Origin: Pisolithus tinctorius
Taxonomy: Eukaryota; Basidiomycota; Agaricomycetes; Boletales; Pisolithaceae
NCBI GenBank assembly: GCA_024663395.1
Contig: JANFAH010000032.1
Span: forward strand, 620,001-684,000
Direction of reading: 5' to 3'
Length of the DNA: 64,000 bases
How positions within the stretch are numbered: the stretch's first letter is position 1; each line of letters starts with the position of its first letter. Of the stretch, positions 1 through 8,625 are shown piece by piece. Under the pieces are notes generated by a model that worked only from the letters and a program-made list of their open reading frames with translations, searched no databases and was not told where the DNA came from. Made by a program: the position numbers and the translations under genes.

Positions 1-12
1 CTCAGTGGTCTA

Positions 13-464
13 TGTTACGTTTCACCCCTGACTTTTCCCTTCTTGCTGTACGTTTACCTCGTTTGTGATCCGTTGGACTTAGTTTCCTTTTAGAGTCGTC
101 TTCTCTCTGGTCCGACGGCTCTCTGTTTCCACCACTAGCATTACTGGCTCGCTACATGCTTAGGACATGTGTCGCCATTGTTCAACCAATGGCGTAGTTA
201 CCTCGTTACGTGCGGACGCCTCATGGTCTGTCTCTGTGTAGTATTTAGACTGCTGGCTCAAGTCCTGGAGACCCAGACTTGAGCTGCTCAATCATACGCA
301 GCGTTCTCAGAACTTCGCCTTCAGTGTCCCTCACAAGGACCACTCTTACCGGCGTTGCCCTAAAATCCTCTGTTGTTTACAGAGGTTACTGCAGCCGTTG
401 CTCAGTAGAAACCTTAGTCTGCGTTTGAGCTCTCCCTACGTCTTGACTTCGGTCGAGCGTAACA
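13..464 (+). repeat. gypsy-1 5' LTR
   Basis: 452 bp with TGTTAC/GTAACA ends. It differs from the 3' LTR only at five CpG positions: near 210 (ACG/ATG), 229 (CTG/CCG), 252 (CTG/CCG), 298 (ACG/ACA) and 352 (CCGG/CCAG). The predicted transcription start at 275 would make 13-274 the U3 region. Confidence 0.96.
239..285 (+). promoter_or_regulatory. gypsy-1 core promoter and predicted transcript 5' end
   Basis: A TATA-like TAGTATTTA at 239-247 lies about 30 bp before AGACTTGAGCT at 275-285. That 11-mer is the exact reverse complement of the primer-binding site at 467-477. If the RNA starts at 275, its first 11 nt can anneal to the binding site, as in Tf1/sushi self-priming. The TATA assignment is by eye; the complementarity is exact. 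Confidence 0.7.
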
Positions 465-466
465 AA

Positions 467-477
467 AGCTCAAGTCT
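467..477 (+). other. gypsy-1 self-primer binding site
   Basis: AGCTCAAGTCT lies two bases after the LTR end. It pairs perfectly over 11 nt with 275-285 of the LTR, and pairing stops on both sides. No tRNA-like TGG primer site is present at the LTR junction. An 11-nt self-primer is the hallmark of the Tf1/sushi group. Confidence 0.75.
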
Positions 478-764
478 AACAGCCTTTGGCCGAATCGGTC
501 ACTGCTTAGTGAACCACCACGAACCCCCGAAACAACCGACGTTGGGCGCCGTTGCGACCCACTCGCGAAGAATCGTCATCTGACGAAGAACAGGAGAGCA
601 CTGTCACAGACACCTCCTCCAACGAACCCGAACAGCCAGATAGAGGTTTTACCTCTGGAATTCTCTCGAATCTCTTCTCCCAGTCACTCGCATCGCTTGG
701 TACTCCCATCCAACCAAGTCCGCCACCACTCTTCCCTGCACCCCCGCCCCCACCACAGATTACG

Positions 765-1664
765 ATGTCTGGCTCATCGTCGAAGGCACCGGTTGGCAAT
801 GCCACCAAAGCCACAGAACTGAAGATCGGTGCTCCATCTGATTTTGATGGAAACCAGAAGAACGCCATGAGCTGGCTGTACTCTGTACAGACCTATCTCT
901 TGGTAAACGAAGAACTATATGACACAGACACCAAAAAGGTGGTCTACGCCTTGTCGTATATGAAGAAAGATGTCGCCCGTTCCTGGGCCGCCACCTTCCA
1001 GAAGACGTCTCTGGAAAAGACCCCCCCGAGTTTCGGCACTTTTGCCGATTTTATAAAAGATTTCAAAGCGTCATTCACCTCTGCAGACACCGCAGGTACT
1101 GCCATCGCCAAATTGCGCACCCTAAAACAGAAGGAGTCTGTCGAACAGTATATCACTGACTTCCGAACTGCCGCTGCTGACTCTACCATCACGGAAGACG
1201 TCGCTTTGATTGAGTTCTTCTCACAAGGACTCAAACCTTTCATCGTGAACCGAATCCACATGATGGAGACCACTCCCACCAAGATTACTGAGTGGTACAC
1301 CCAAGCTCAGAAGTTTGACGCTAAATGGAGAAAGGTCAATGAAACCTTTGGAAAGAAAGAAAAGAAGACGTTCCACCCAAGGAACAACTTTGCCGAAGAA
1401 AAAGATCCAAATGCTATGGACGTGGATGGAGTGAGACTCTCCAGAGAAGAACGAGACCGTCACATCAAAGAAGGAAGATGTTTCGGTTGCGGAAACAAGG
1501 GACATCTCTCCCGGGAATGTCCGGACAAGGGGAAAACTCCCCAAAAGAAAGTAAAAAAGATCCGCAAAATTGTAGAAGTAGAAGAAAGCGACGATGAAGA
1601 AAAAGTCGCTGGTCCATCCATTGCTCTAGTCAACATTGCTAGAGCCCTTGGGAAGGATTTTTGA
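765..1664 (+). CDS. gag: gypsy-1 Gag (capsid and nucleocapsid)
   Basis: Structural polyprotein that would form the virus-like particle and bind the element RNA. The frame is open from 513, but the first in-frame ATG is at 765, giving 299 residues; a longer form would need a non-ATG start or an ATG lost by mutation. The middle part is a retrotransposon Gag domain rich in Trp and Phe (FADFIKDFKASF, VEQYITDFRTAA). The C-terminal part is basic with one CCHC zinc knuckle at 1489-1520 (CFGCGNKGHLSRECP), followed by a Lys/Glu-rich tail. It ends at TGA 1662-1664. The protease frame overlaps by about 20 nt in the -1 frame, so Pol expression would need a -1 shift within 1643-1661, where the run GATTTTTG occurs. 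Confidence 0.88.
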   Translation: MSGSSSKAPVGNATKATELKIGAPSDFDGNQKNAMSWLYSVQTYLLVNEELYDTDTKKVVYALSYMKKDVARSWAATFQKTSLEKTPPSFGTFADFIKDFKASFTSADTAGTAIAKLRTLKQKESVEQYITDFRTAAADSTITEDVALIEFFSQGLKPFIVNRIHMMETTPTKITEWYTQAQKFDAKWRKVNETFGKKEKKTFHPRNNFAEEKDPNAMDVDGVRLSREERDRHIKEGRCFGCGNKGHLSRECPDKGKTPQKKVKKIRKIVEVEESDDEEKVAGPSIALVNIARALGKDF

Positions 1665-2263
1665 ATGGGAACTCTGCGTTGACGCCAGATGTTCCCCAAA
1701 CTAAGGACAGTTCAGTTTCTGTTGCGCCTGTACTTGTAACGTCTACACCCGAACGTACTATGCAGATCCCCGTCTCCCTCTACACATCAGGAACTACTCT
1801 GAAAGTCGTCAACACCACCGCTCTAGTTGATTCTGGAGCAGAAATTTCTTGCATCGACTGGGGCTTTGTGCGAAAGCACCGAATCCCCACTCAACGACTT
1901 GCCGAACCCATCCTTGCCAAAAACGCCGATGGAACCCAAAACTCTAAAGGAAAGATATTGTTTTCCGCCACCCTTTACTTCAAAGTCAAAGGACTCGTTC
2001 ACCAGTCCTTTTTCCACGTCATCAACTGTGGAACGGAAAACGTCATTTTGGGTCTCCCCTGGCTCCAAGAAAACAACCCTGTTGTAGACTGGAGGATGGG
2101 CACATTGTCTATCGATGAGAAAACCGATAGATCGAAAGAACTAGGACGCAACGTCTCATCCGTTGTCGTCGAAGAACCAACTGTGAATCTTGTGTCCCCT
2201 ACTGAAAAGAAGGGGATAAACAAATTCATGAATTACGAAGAACCAGAAGATGAAACCATCTGA
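1643..2263 (+). CDS. pol: gypsy-1 aspartic protease segment of Pol
   Basis: Retropepsin that would cut Gag-Pol. The frame opens after a TAG at 1640-1642 and is -1 relative to gag, with no obvious ATG of its own, so it is presumably made by frameshift fusion. The active-site motif ALVDSGAEISCID and the later hydrophobic VILGLPWL are typical of Ty3/gypsy proteases. It ends at TGA 2261-2263. The following RT frame is the same frame, so this TGA interrupts one continuous pol, probably at a former Arg CGA codon. Confidence 0.85.
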   Translation, partial: SPWEGFLNGNSALTPDVPQTKDSSVSVAPVLVTSTPERTMQIPVSLYTSGTTLKVVNTTALVDSGAEISCIDWGFVRKHRIPTQRLAEPILAKNADGTQNSKGKILFSATLYFKVKGLVHQSFFHVINCGTENVILGLPWLQENNPVVDWRMGTLSIDEKTDRSKELGRNVSSVVVEEPTVNLVSPTEKKGINKFMNYEEPEDETI

Positions 2264-2275
2264 GCACACTTCGTG

Positions 2276-5020
2276 ATGTCGGTTGGAAAACTTGTTGAAG
2301 AAGCAAAGAAGATTAATCCCAACAATAGTCTTCTTCGAAAGATCACCACAGCCACGGAACTAGCCCAGGAAGAACATAAGAAGAAACCGAAGGCTGTTCT
2401 CCCTGATGTATACAAAGACTTTGCCTCGGTTTTCGAGAAACCATCTGACGGAGTTTTACCTCCGTCACGACCATACGACCATGCCATAAACCTTGTAGAG
2501 GACTTCGTTCCCAAGGTGGCTAAAGCATACCCTCTCTCTCCTTCTGAGCGAGAGTCCGCAGAAAAGTTTATCGAAGAAAACCTTCAAGAGGGAAAAATAC
2601 GCCCCTCAAAATCTCCCCAAGCTGCCCCCTTCTTCTTCGTAGGAAAAAAGGATGGCTCCCTGCGACCCTGCCAAGACTACAGATATCTGAACAAAAATAC
2701 GGTGAAGGATGCCTACCCCCTTCCCCTCATTTCAGATCTCGTCGATAAACTGAAAGGAGCCTCCATCTTCACAAAGATGGATGTCAGATCCGGCTACAAC
2801 AATGTCTGCATCAAAGAAGGAGATCAATGGAAGGCGGCATTTATCACACATAAAGGACTCTTCAAACCCACCGTCATGTTCTTCGGTCTCTGCAACTCCC
2901 CGGCTACCTTCCAGCGATTCATGAATGACTCTTTCCGAGACATGATCGCTGAAGGATGGTTGGTCGTCTACATGGATGACCTCCTCATCTTCTCAAACGA
3001 CCCTGAAGAACACAAACGAAGAACCCGTCGTGTCCTCGAAAGAATGAGAGAGCTTTCTCTCCCCCTGAAACTGGAAAAATGTCATTTTGACCTCGCTGAG
3101 GTGGAATACCTTGGCATGATTATCAAAGAAAACACCGTCGCCATGGACCCTGTCAAAGTCCAAGGCATCGCCGAATGGCCCGTCCCTAAAAAGGTCAAAG
3201 ACGTGCGATCCTTCCTAGGATTTGCAAACTTTTACAGAAGATTTGTCCCCTACTACTCAGACATTGCACGACCACTCATCGACCTTACAAAAAAGACGGT
3301 CGATTGGAATTGGTCAAGAAAATGTCAGGAAGCCTTTGAACTCCTAAAAAGAATCTTCATGGCACAACCGACCCTTTGGATGCCTGATACCTCTCAACCA
3401 TTCGCAATTACTACCGATGTGTCAAAGTACGCGACAGGAGGAATCCTCCTTCAAGAAGATTCAAATGGACAATGGCAGCCTTGTGCCTTTCTGTCCCAGT
3501 CGTTCAACCCCGCAGAAAGAAACTACGACATATATGACAGAGAACTACTTGGGGTTATTCGAGCATTAAAGTCTTGGAGACATTATCTTCAAGGATCCCC
3601 TTTCCCGGTTAAGGTCTTCACAGACCATAAAAACCTGACATACTTCAAATCACCGCAAAACTTGAATCGTCGCCAAGCCCGCTGGCTCCTCGACCTTGCA
3701 GACTTTGATTTACAGATGGAACATGTCCCAGGCAAAGACCTGGCAGCACCAGATGCACTCTCCCGCCGCCCTGATCATATTCCCGAGGATGATAAAGACA
3801 ACAAAGGAGTTACCCTCCTTCCACAGACCTTGTTTGTCAACCTTATTGACACCAACCTTACTCAGAAGGTCGCGTTGTCCTCCGAAAAAGATCCTGTGGT
3901 CCAGACGGCACTCCATGCCATCGAAAACGTCGACATGCCACTCCCGTTTAAATCCCATCTCTCTGATTGGAGATTTGACAGTGGGGTGCTGCTTTACAAA
4001 GACCGGGTGTATATCCCCAATGACCCTACCCTCCGACAAACTGTCATGTCCAACCACCATGATCATCCCTCTGCCGGACACCCTGGTGTCCTGAAAACTC
4101 GACAACTCGTCTCGTCTGAATTCTGGTGGCCTGGACTTGCATCCTTCGTCCGAAAATACGTTGAAGGATGTGCTGTGTGCCAGCAAAATAAAGCAAATAC
4201 CCACCTGACGACACCACCCCTTACGCCTATCCCTTCCACCTCGACCCGCCCCTTCCAACAGATCTCTTGCGATCTGGTTACCGACTTACCCGTTTCAAAT
4301 GGTTATGATTCCCTTTTGGTCGTGGTAGACCATGGGCTTACAAAGGGGGTAATTTTATCACCCACTAAGAAGACTGCCTCCGCTGCTGATATCGCGGCAC
4401 TGTTTTTCAAGAAAGTCTACTCCCGCTTTGGGTTGTATGACAAAATCATATCTGATCGAGGCCCTCAGTTCGCCTCTACCTTTGCAAAAGAACTCGCATC
4501 CCTTTTGGGGTACTCACTTGCCCTGTCAACGGCGTATCACCCACAGACTGACGGAGAGACAGAACGCATAAACCAAGAAGTGGAGACCTATCTTCGCATC
4601 TTCTGCCAAAACGACCCCACCTCATGGGTAACCAACCTTCCCATGGCAGAATTCGCGCACAACCATAGACCCCACTCCGTCACGCGTCAATCGCCGTTCT
4701 ACCTCATGTACAGCTATGAACCGAAACCCCTTCCGTCTCTGATTGCGGAAACCCACCTTCCCACCGCCGAGTCTAGACTCGAGCAACTCCGAAAAGCTAG
4801 GGAAGAAGCCCTCGCGGCCCACGACCTAGCCAGAAAAATGATGAAAGACCGCTCGTCACGACCCTTCACCCCGTTCCAGAAAGGTGATAAGGTTTGGCTA
4901 GAAGCACGAAATTTGAAATGCTCCTATGAAAATAGAAAGCTAGCACCAAAACGAGAAGGACCCTTCACAATCTCCGACATCCTATCTCCAATAACGTATC
5001 GCCTCATGATCCCCACATGA
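2276..5020 (+). CDS. pol: gypsy-1 reverse transcriptase, RNase H and integrase
   Basis: Core replication polyprotein of about 914 residues. The RT begins near 2590 and has the catalytic YMDD at 2969-2980. RNase H follows at about 3390-3760, with TTDVSKYATGGILL and DRELLGVIRALKSWRHYLQG. Integrase has an HHCC zinc finger at about 4040-4190, then a catalytic core with Asp at 4271, Asp in SDRG at 4454 and Glu in DGETER at 4562, which keeps the D35E spacing. All catalytic residues are present. The ATG at 2276 follows the TGA at 2261 in the same frame, so this is probably not a separate start. A second TGA at 5018-5020 cuts the integrase C-terminus just before the conserved [12 protein letters not shown] segment. 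Confidence 0.93.
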   Translation: MSVGKLVEEAKKINPNNSLLRKITTATELAQEEHKKKPKAVLPDVYKDFASVFEKPSDGVLPPSRPYDHAINLVEDFVPKVAKAYPLSPSERESAEKFIEENLQEGKIRPSKSPQAAPFFFVGKKDGSLRPCQDYRYLNKNTVKDAYPLPLISDLVDKLKGASIFTKMDVRSGYNNVCIKEGDQWKAAFITHKGLFKPTVMFFGLCNSPATFQRFMNDSFRDMIAEGWLVVYMDDLLIFSNDPEEHKRRTRRVLERMRELSLPLKLEKCHFDLAEVEYLGMIIKENTVAMDPVKVQGIAEWPVPKKVKDVRSFLGFANFYRRFVPYYSDIARPLIDLTKKTVDWNWSRKCQEAFELLKRIFMAQPTLWMPDTSQPFAITTDVSKYATGGILLQEDSNGQWQPCAFLSQSFNPAERNYDIYDRELLGVIRALKSWRHYLQGSPFPVKVFTDHKNLTYFKSPQNLNRRQARWLLDLADFDLQMEHVPGKDLAAPDALSRRPDHIPEDDKDNKGVTLLPQTLFVNLIDTNLTQKVALSSEKDPVVQTALHAIENVDMPLPFKSHLSDWRFDSGVLLYKDRVYIPNDPTLRQTVMSNHHDHPSAGHPGVLKTRQLVSSEFWWPGLASFVRKYVEGCAVCQQNKANTHLTTPPLTPIPSTSTRPFQQISCDLVTDLPVSNGYDSLLVVVDHGLTKGVILSPTKKTASAADIAALFFKKVYSRFGLYDKIISDRGPQFASTFAKELASLLGYSLALSTAYHPQTDGETERINQEVETYLRIFCQNDPTSWVTNLPMAEFAHNHRPHSVTRQSPFYLMYSYEPKPLPSLIAETHLPTAESRLEQLRKAREEALAAHDLARKMMKDRSSRPFTPFQKGDKVWLEARNLKCSYENRKLAPKREGPFTISDILSPITYRLMIPT

Positions 5021-5434
5021 TGGAAGATCCACAACATCTTCCATGCTTCTCTCTTATCGCCCTATCGCGAAAATGACATCCACGGACTGAACTTCCCGAC
5101 TCCACCACCTGACCTGGTCAACGAGGAAGAAGAATACGAGGTTGAGGCGATAGTCGGCCATAAAAGGTCTGGCCGCGGACACACTTTCTTAATCAAGTGG
5201 AAAGGATACCCTTCTTCCGAAAACTCGTGGCAGAAGGAGTCGCACCTAGAACACGCAGATGACACGCTCTCCGCTTATAAAAAACAGTTCCCTAAAGACT
5301 TCCCCCCTCAGAAACAACCCACTCGACGTTCCACTCACACTATCAGAAACATCACTCTCGAAATGCCCCCTCGTCGCTATACATACCCTCGCGAACCTTC
5401 TCGCCGTCACACTCCGTTTGCCCGTAGGCAATGA
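5021..5434 (+). CDS. pol: gypsy-1 integrase C-terminus with chromodomain
   Basis: Continues the pol frame after the TGA at 5018-5020. It starts [15 protein letters not shown], the usual end of chromovirus integrases. At about 5130-5290 comes a chromodomain: [14 protein letters not shown], then [16 protein letters not shown]. Chromodomains of this class are thought to steer integration to histone-marked chromatin, which fits an insertion inside another repeat. A basic tail ends at TGA 5432-5434, after which the same frame stays open into ORF3. Confidence 0.88.
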   Translation, partial: WKIHNIFHASLLSPYRENDIHGLNFPTPPPDLVNEEEEYEVEAIVGHKRSGRGHTFLIKWKGYPSSENSWQKESHLEHADDTLSAYKKQFPKDFPPQKQPTRRSTHTIRNITLEMPPRRYTYPREPSRRHTPFARRQ

Positions 5435-5452
5435 CAGCCCGCAAGCGATCAG

Positions 5453-6367
5453 ATGATCGCCTCTTACCGACTCTTCATCGCTGACCCCGCCGTCATTGGC
5501 ACTGTTTATCACGAAGTGGATGAAGACTCCCCACTTGACCTCGTATATCATGCTACCATCCAAGCCCTTCGGCTTGAAGAACTCTCTCGCTACGTTAACT
5601 GCCAGAACCCCCTTCTGTCTCCTGCTCGTACCATTTTGGGCGAGATCGCCCTCCAGCAGGTTCCCCTGCTTCTTAAACTTTTTGATGTCCTCGGAGGCGC
5701 TGACCTCATTTATAATGTTCGCCAGTATCCAACGTTGATCGCACCTCCCCCGCCTGGGTCTAGAAGGCCCTCGACTGCAACCTCTCCTCCGGTTTCCTCC
5801 GTGTCGTCCTCCCCTCCCACACCGTCGTCGTCATCGTCCTCCCGTTCGTCTCGCTCTCTTCGAAGAGCCGATAGACCTCGCGCCTGCTGCTTATCAGGCC
5901 TGAACCCGCAACCCTGCGAGTCTCATAGCTCGCCATCCGAAGTGGACCCCAAGACTGCCTTTGGCGTCTCCCGTGCAGAACTCGACTACACGTTAAACAT
6001 CGTCGAATCCCTCGCACAACTGCCACCATCTCCTGTGCTAAACGCCTTGACCGAGTTCGATTTACCCCTCACTCCGTCCGATCCACGCTATCGTCAAGCG
6101 TGTTACGTCTGCTGTCGTCTCGGCCATATCTGCGTCAACTGTGGATTGTATGAATGTCCCCTTTGTCACGCCACTCGCCCTGGGCATACTCAGGCCCAGT
6201 GCCCTTCTATCCGTCCCCGTCGTCCTTTACAAGACAGAATTGCTACCCCCGCTTTGGTAGATGATCGTACCCTCGTCGGGAGCGAGGACAACGACTTGTA
6301 TGACAACGACTTTGATTTTGACGACTCCGCCGTCAGCAACATGACCGGAGAGCCTTACGGAGAGTAG
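5453..6367 (+). CDS. gypsy-1 ORF3, Cys/His-rich protein of unknown function
   Basis: A 304-residue ORF between pol and the 3' LTR, from ATG 5453 to TAG 6365-6367. It is in the same frame as pol, separated only by the TGA at 5432, so it could be a separate protein, a readthrough tail of Pol or part of a once longer Pol. The N-terminal 90 residues look helical, then comes a Ser/Pro low-complexity stretch. A compact metal-binding-like module lies at about 6100-6212 (CYVCCRLGHICVNCGLYECP, then CHATRPGHTQAQCP), followed by a strongly acidic Asp-rich tail. It is not a standard Gag knuckle and I do not recognise the family. gypsy-2 has an ORF at the same place with a similar acidic end. Confidence 0.7.
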   Translation: MIASYRLFIADPAVIGTVYHEVDEDSPLDLVYHATIQALRLEELSRYVNCQNPLLSPARTILGEIALQQVPLLLKLFDVLGGADLIYNVRQYPTLIAPPPPGSRRPSTATSPPVSSVSSSPPTPSSSSSSRSSRSLRRADRPRACCLSGLNPQPCESHSSPSEVDPKTAFGVSRAELDYTLNIVESLAQLPPSPVLNALTEFDLPLTPSDPRYRQACYVCCRLGHICVNCGLYECPLCHATRPGHTQAQCPSIRPRRPLQDRIATPALVDDRTLVGSEDNDLYDNDFDFDDSAVSNMTGEPYGE

Positions 6368-6391
6368 TTGAAGTCGGGGACTTCAACGCTT

Positions 6392-6404
6392 AGAAAGGGG
6401 GTAA
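6392..6404 (+). other. gypsy-1 polypurine tract
   Basis: AGAAAGGGGGTAA lies immediately before the 3' LTR. A purine run at this place primes plus-strand DNA synthesis in LTR retrotransposons. Confidence 0.8.
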
Positions 6405-6856
6405 TGTTACGTTTCACCCCTGACTTTTCCCTTCTTGCTGTACGTTTACCTCGTTTGTGATCCGTTGGACTTAGTTTCCTTTTAGAGTCGTCTTCTCTCT
6501 GGTCCGACGGCTCTCTGTTTCCACCACTAGCATTACTGGCTCGCTACATGCTTAGGACATGTGTCGCCATTGTTCAACCAATGGCGTAGTTACCTCGTTA
6601 TGTGCGGACGCCTCATGGTCCGTCTCTGTGTAGTATTTAGACTGCCGGCTCAAGTCCTGGAGACCCAGACTTGAGCTGCTCAATCATACACAGCGTTCTC
6701 AGAACTTCGCCTTCAGTGTCCCTCACAAGGACCACTCTTACCAGCGTTGCCCTAAAATCCTCTGTTGTTTACAGAGGTTACTGCAGCCGTTGCTCAGTAG
6801 AAACCTTAGTCTGCGTTTGAGCTCTCCCTACGTCTTGACTTCGGTCGAGCGTAACA
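6405..6856 (+). repeat. gypsy-1 3' LTR
   Basis: 452 bp, the same as the 5' LTR except for five CpG/TpG/CpA differences. It is followed by the target duplication GTCTA at 6857-6861. Confidence 0.96.
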
Positions 6857-6861
6857 GTCTA

Positions 6862-7509
6862 TGGCTATGCTTTTTCACATATTGTATAGAGTGCTCAGAT
6901 CAGATTCCATGGAAATAGGTACTTGGCATGATACACACTCCTGTCAGCAACATGGAGACTCCAAATCATTTTGATTGATCCTTCATGCTGTGAAGGTGGT
7001 CTATTTGAACTGGAGGTTCCCATGATCATCTTGGAATAGGTCTGTTTGGGCTGGATGCCCTGGGAACAGGTCCATTCAGGCTGGGGAATCCCCCAGCATG
7101 CACTGGGAACAGGTCCATTTAGGCTGGGGAATCCCCCAGCATGCCCAGAAAACAGGTCCATTTAGGCTGGAGAATCCCCCAGGATGTCCAGGGAACAGGT
7201 CCATTTAGGCTGGGGAATCCTCCAGGAGGCCCAGAGAACAGGTCCATTTAGGCTGGAGAATCCCCCAGGATACCCAGGAAATAGGTCTATTAACCCACTG
7301 GGGAAAGCCCCATTTGGACCCCAGGCACTCTGTTATAGATGTAATAATCCTGGGGAAAGTCCATGTCTGACACCTTGCTCTGGAGAATCTCCAGGGCCTG
7401 GTGAATCTCCAGCAGTCACTGGGAATACCCAGGTGGTCAACACCTATTAGGTGGATACATCTATAAGAATATATGAACCTAATAGGTCCCCTGGGGGGTG
7501 ACTGAAGTG
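6862..7509. mobile_element. FB-B: right end of a minisatellite-rich foldback-like element
   Basis: This ends TGACTGAAGTG at 7509, the same terminus as FB-A (7800-10721), and both carry an ACCTAATAGGT-like block just inside. About 7030-7290 holds roughly five 41-bp units of the form GGGAACAGGTCCATTTAGGC plus GGGGAATCCCCCAGCATG. The DNA after 7509 resumes the minus-strand LINE, so this is an insertion into it. gypsy-1 inserted into FB-B, and the other end of FB-B lies left of the window. The right target copy would be GGTAACCT (7510-7517) if 8 bp are duplicated. Confidence 0.65.
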
Positions 7510-7799
7510 GGTAACCTGGCTTTGCTACCATCACTGTGTGGTCTGGAAATGTATCTGTTAGCTTTCCAGAGGTCCTCACTACACCTCTTCAAGCCAGTCC
7601 CTCCAGTGGGATTTCTTCACCTCCTGTATGGCTTTGTCATATTCTTTCACCTTCTCCTTGTGTAACCTGTGGTTGTCATGATTGCAGATTGCACAGAACA
7701 TGTATGAGGCTTTACTTAGCATTTTAAGATTCTTTTGCAGGTTCATTATCTCCTTCATCCACCAACATTTCACATGTGGGTGGGGATGGGACCTTGGTA
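7510..7799 (-). pseudogene. LINE fragment: endonuclease-RT linker
   Basis: Minus-strand coding remnant of a Tad-like non-LTR retrotransposon. It contains KCWWMKEIMNLQKNLKML and EYDKAIQEVKKSHWRDWLEE, typical of the linker between endonuclease and reverse transcriptase. In another frame it continues DLWKANRYISRPHSDGSKAR down to about 7512. It is the continuation of 10722-11402; FB-A separates the two. The RT domain itself would lie beyond the left edge of the window, past FB-B. Frameshifts and a stop show it is dead. Confidence 0.75.
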
Positions 7800-8004
7800 C
7801 ACTTCAGTCAACCACCTTTGGAGACCTATTAGGTCTACATATTTCTACAGATGTATATACCTATGAGGTCTTGACAGGTTGGGTATCCCCAACCACTGGT
7901 GGGGAAAGTTTTTTCTCCAGCACCATGCCTGGGGATTCTCCAGGCCCCCCTTGGATTTCTCCACAATTAATATATGTTTCCCCAAATATGTCAGAGTGAC
8001 TGGG

Positions 8005-8460
8005 GTCCATATGGGCCTTTCTCCAGCTGAAATAGGGTCTCCATTGGACTTTCTCCATGCCAACAAGGACCCAAATGAGGGTTTCCCCAGCTGAAATAGG
8101 ACCTCCATTGGACATTCTCCATGCCAACAAGGACCCAAATGGGGGTTTCTCCAGCTGAAATAGGACCTCCATGGGACTTTCTCCATGCAAAAATAGACCA
8201 GAATGAGAGTTTCTCCAGCTGAAATAGGGCCTTAATGGGCCTTTCTCCATGCAAAAAAAGACCCAAATGGTGCTTTCTCCAGCTTAAATAGGGCCTCCAT
8301 GGGACTTTCCCCACACCAAAAAGGACCCAGATGGTGCTTTCTCCAGTTGAAATAGGGCCTCCATGGGACTTTCTCCACACCAAATGGTGCTTTCTCCAGC
8401 TGGAATAGGGTATCCATGGGACTTTCCCCATACCAAAAAGGACCCAAATGAGGCTTTTAC
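8005..8460. repeat. About 63-bp tandem repeats in the FB-A left arm
   Basis: About seven degenerate units with the core TTTCTCCAGCTGAAATAGG followed by CCATGGGACTTTCTCCATGC and a GGACCCAAATG-like spacer. The mirror copy lies at about 10061-10516. Open frames over these units come from the repeat and are not genes. Confidence 0.8.
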
Positions 8461-8470
8461 CAAATGGGCT

Positions 8471-8625
8471 GGGAGATTCTCCAAACAGGTATGGGGAATC
8501 TCCAAGCAAGTGTGGAGAATCTCCAAGTGAGTTGGGAGAATCTCCAAGCAAGTGTGGGGAATCTCCAAGTAGGTGTGGGGAATCTCCAAGTGGGTATGGG
8601 GAGTCTCCATCTAACTGTGGAGAAG
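8471..8625. repeat. 21-bp tandem repeats in the FB-A left arm
   Basis: About seven units of the form ATCTCCAAGCAAGTGTGGAGA. The unit length is a multiple of three, so it reads as repetitive peptide in several frames. The mirror copy is at about 9896-10050. Confidence 0.8.

Larger units (their letters stand above)
13..6856 (+). mobile_element. gypsy-1: full-length Ty3/gypsy chromovirus
   Basis: Two 452-bp LTRs (13-464 and 6405-6856), each starting TGTTAC and ending GTAACA, enclose gag, protease, RT-RNase H, integrase, a chromodomain and an extra 3' ORF. The 5-bp sequence GTCTA lies directly before (8-12) and after (6857-6861) the element, so this is a complete insertion with its target-site duplication. 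The LTRs differ at only five positions, all CpG transitions, which suggests a young copy. It sits inside another repeat (FB-B). Pol carries three in-frame TGA stops, so this copy is probably not autonomous unless they are read through. Confidence 0.96.

Noticed and set aside
398..583. A small ORF over the end of the gypsy-1 5' LTR
   Set aside because: Non-ATG start, overlaps the LTR end and primer-binding site; no protein feature.
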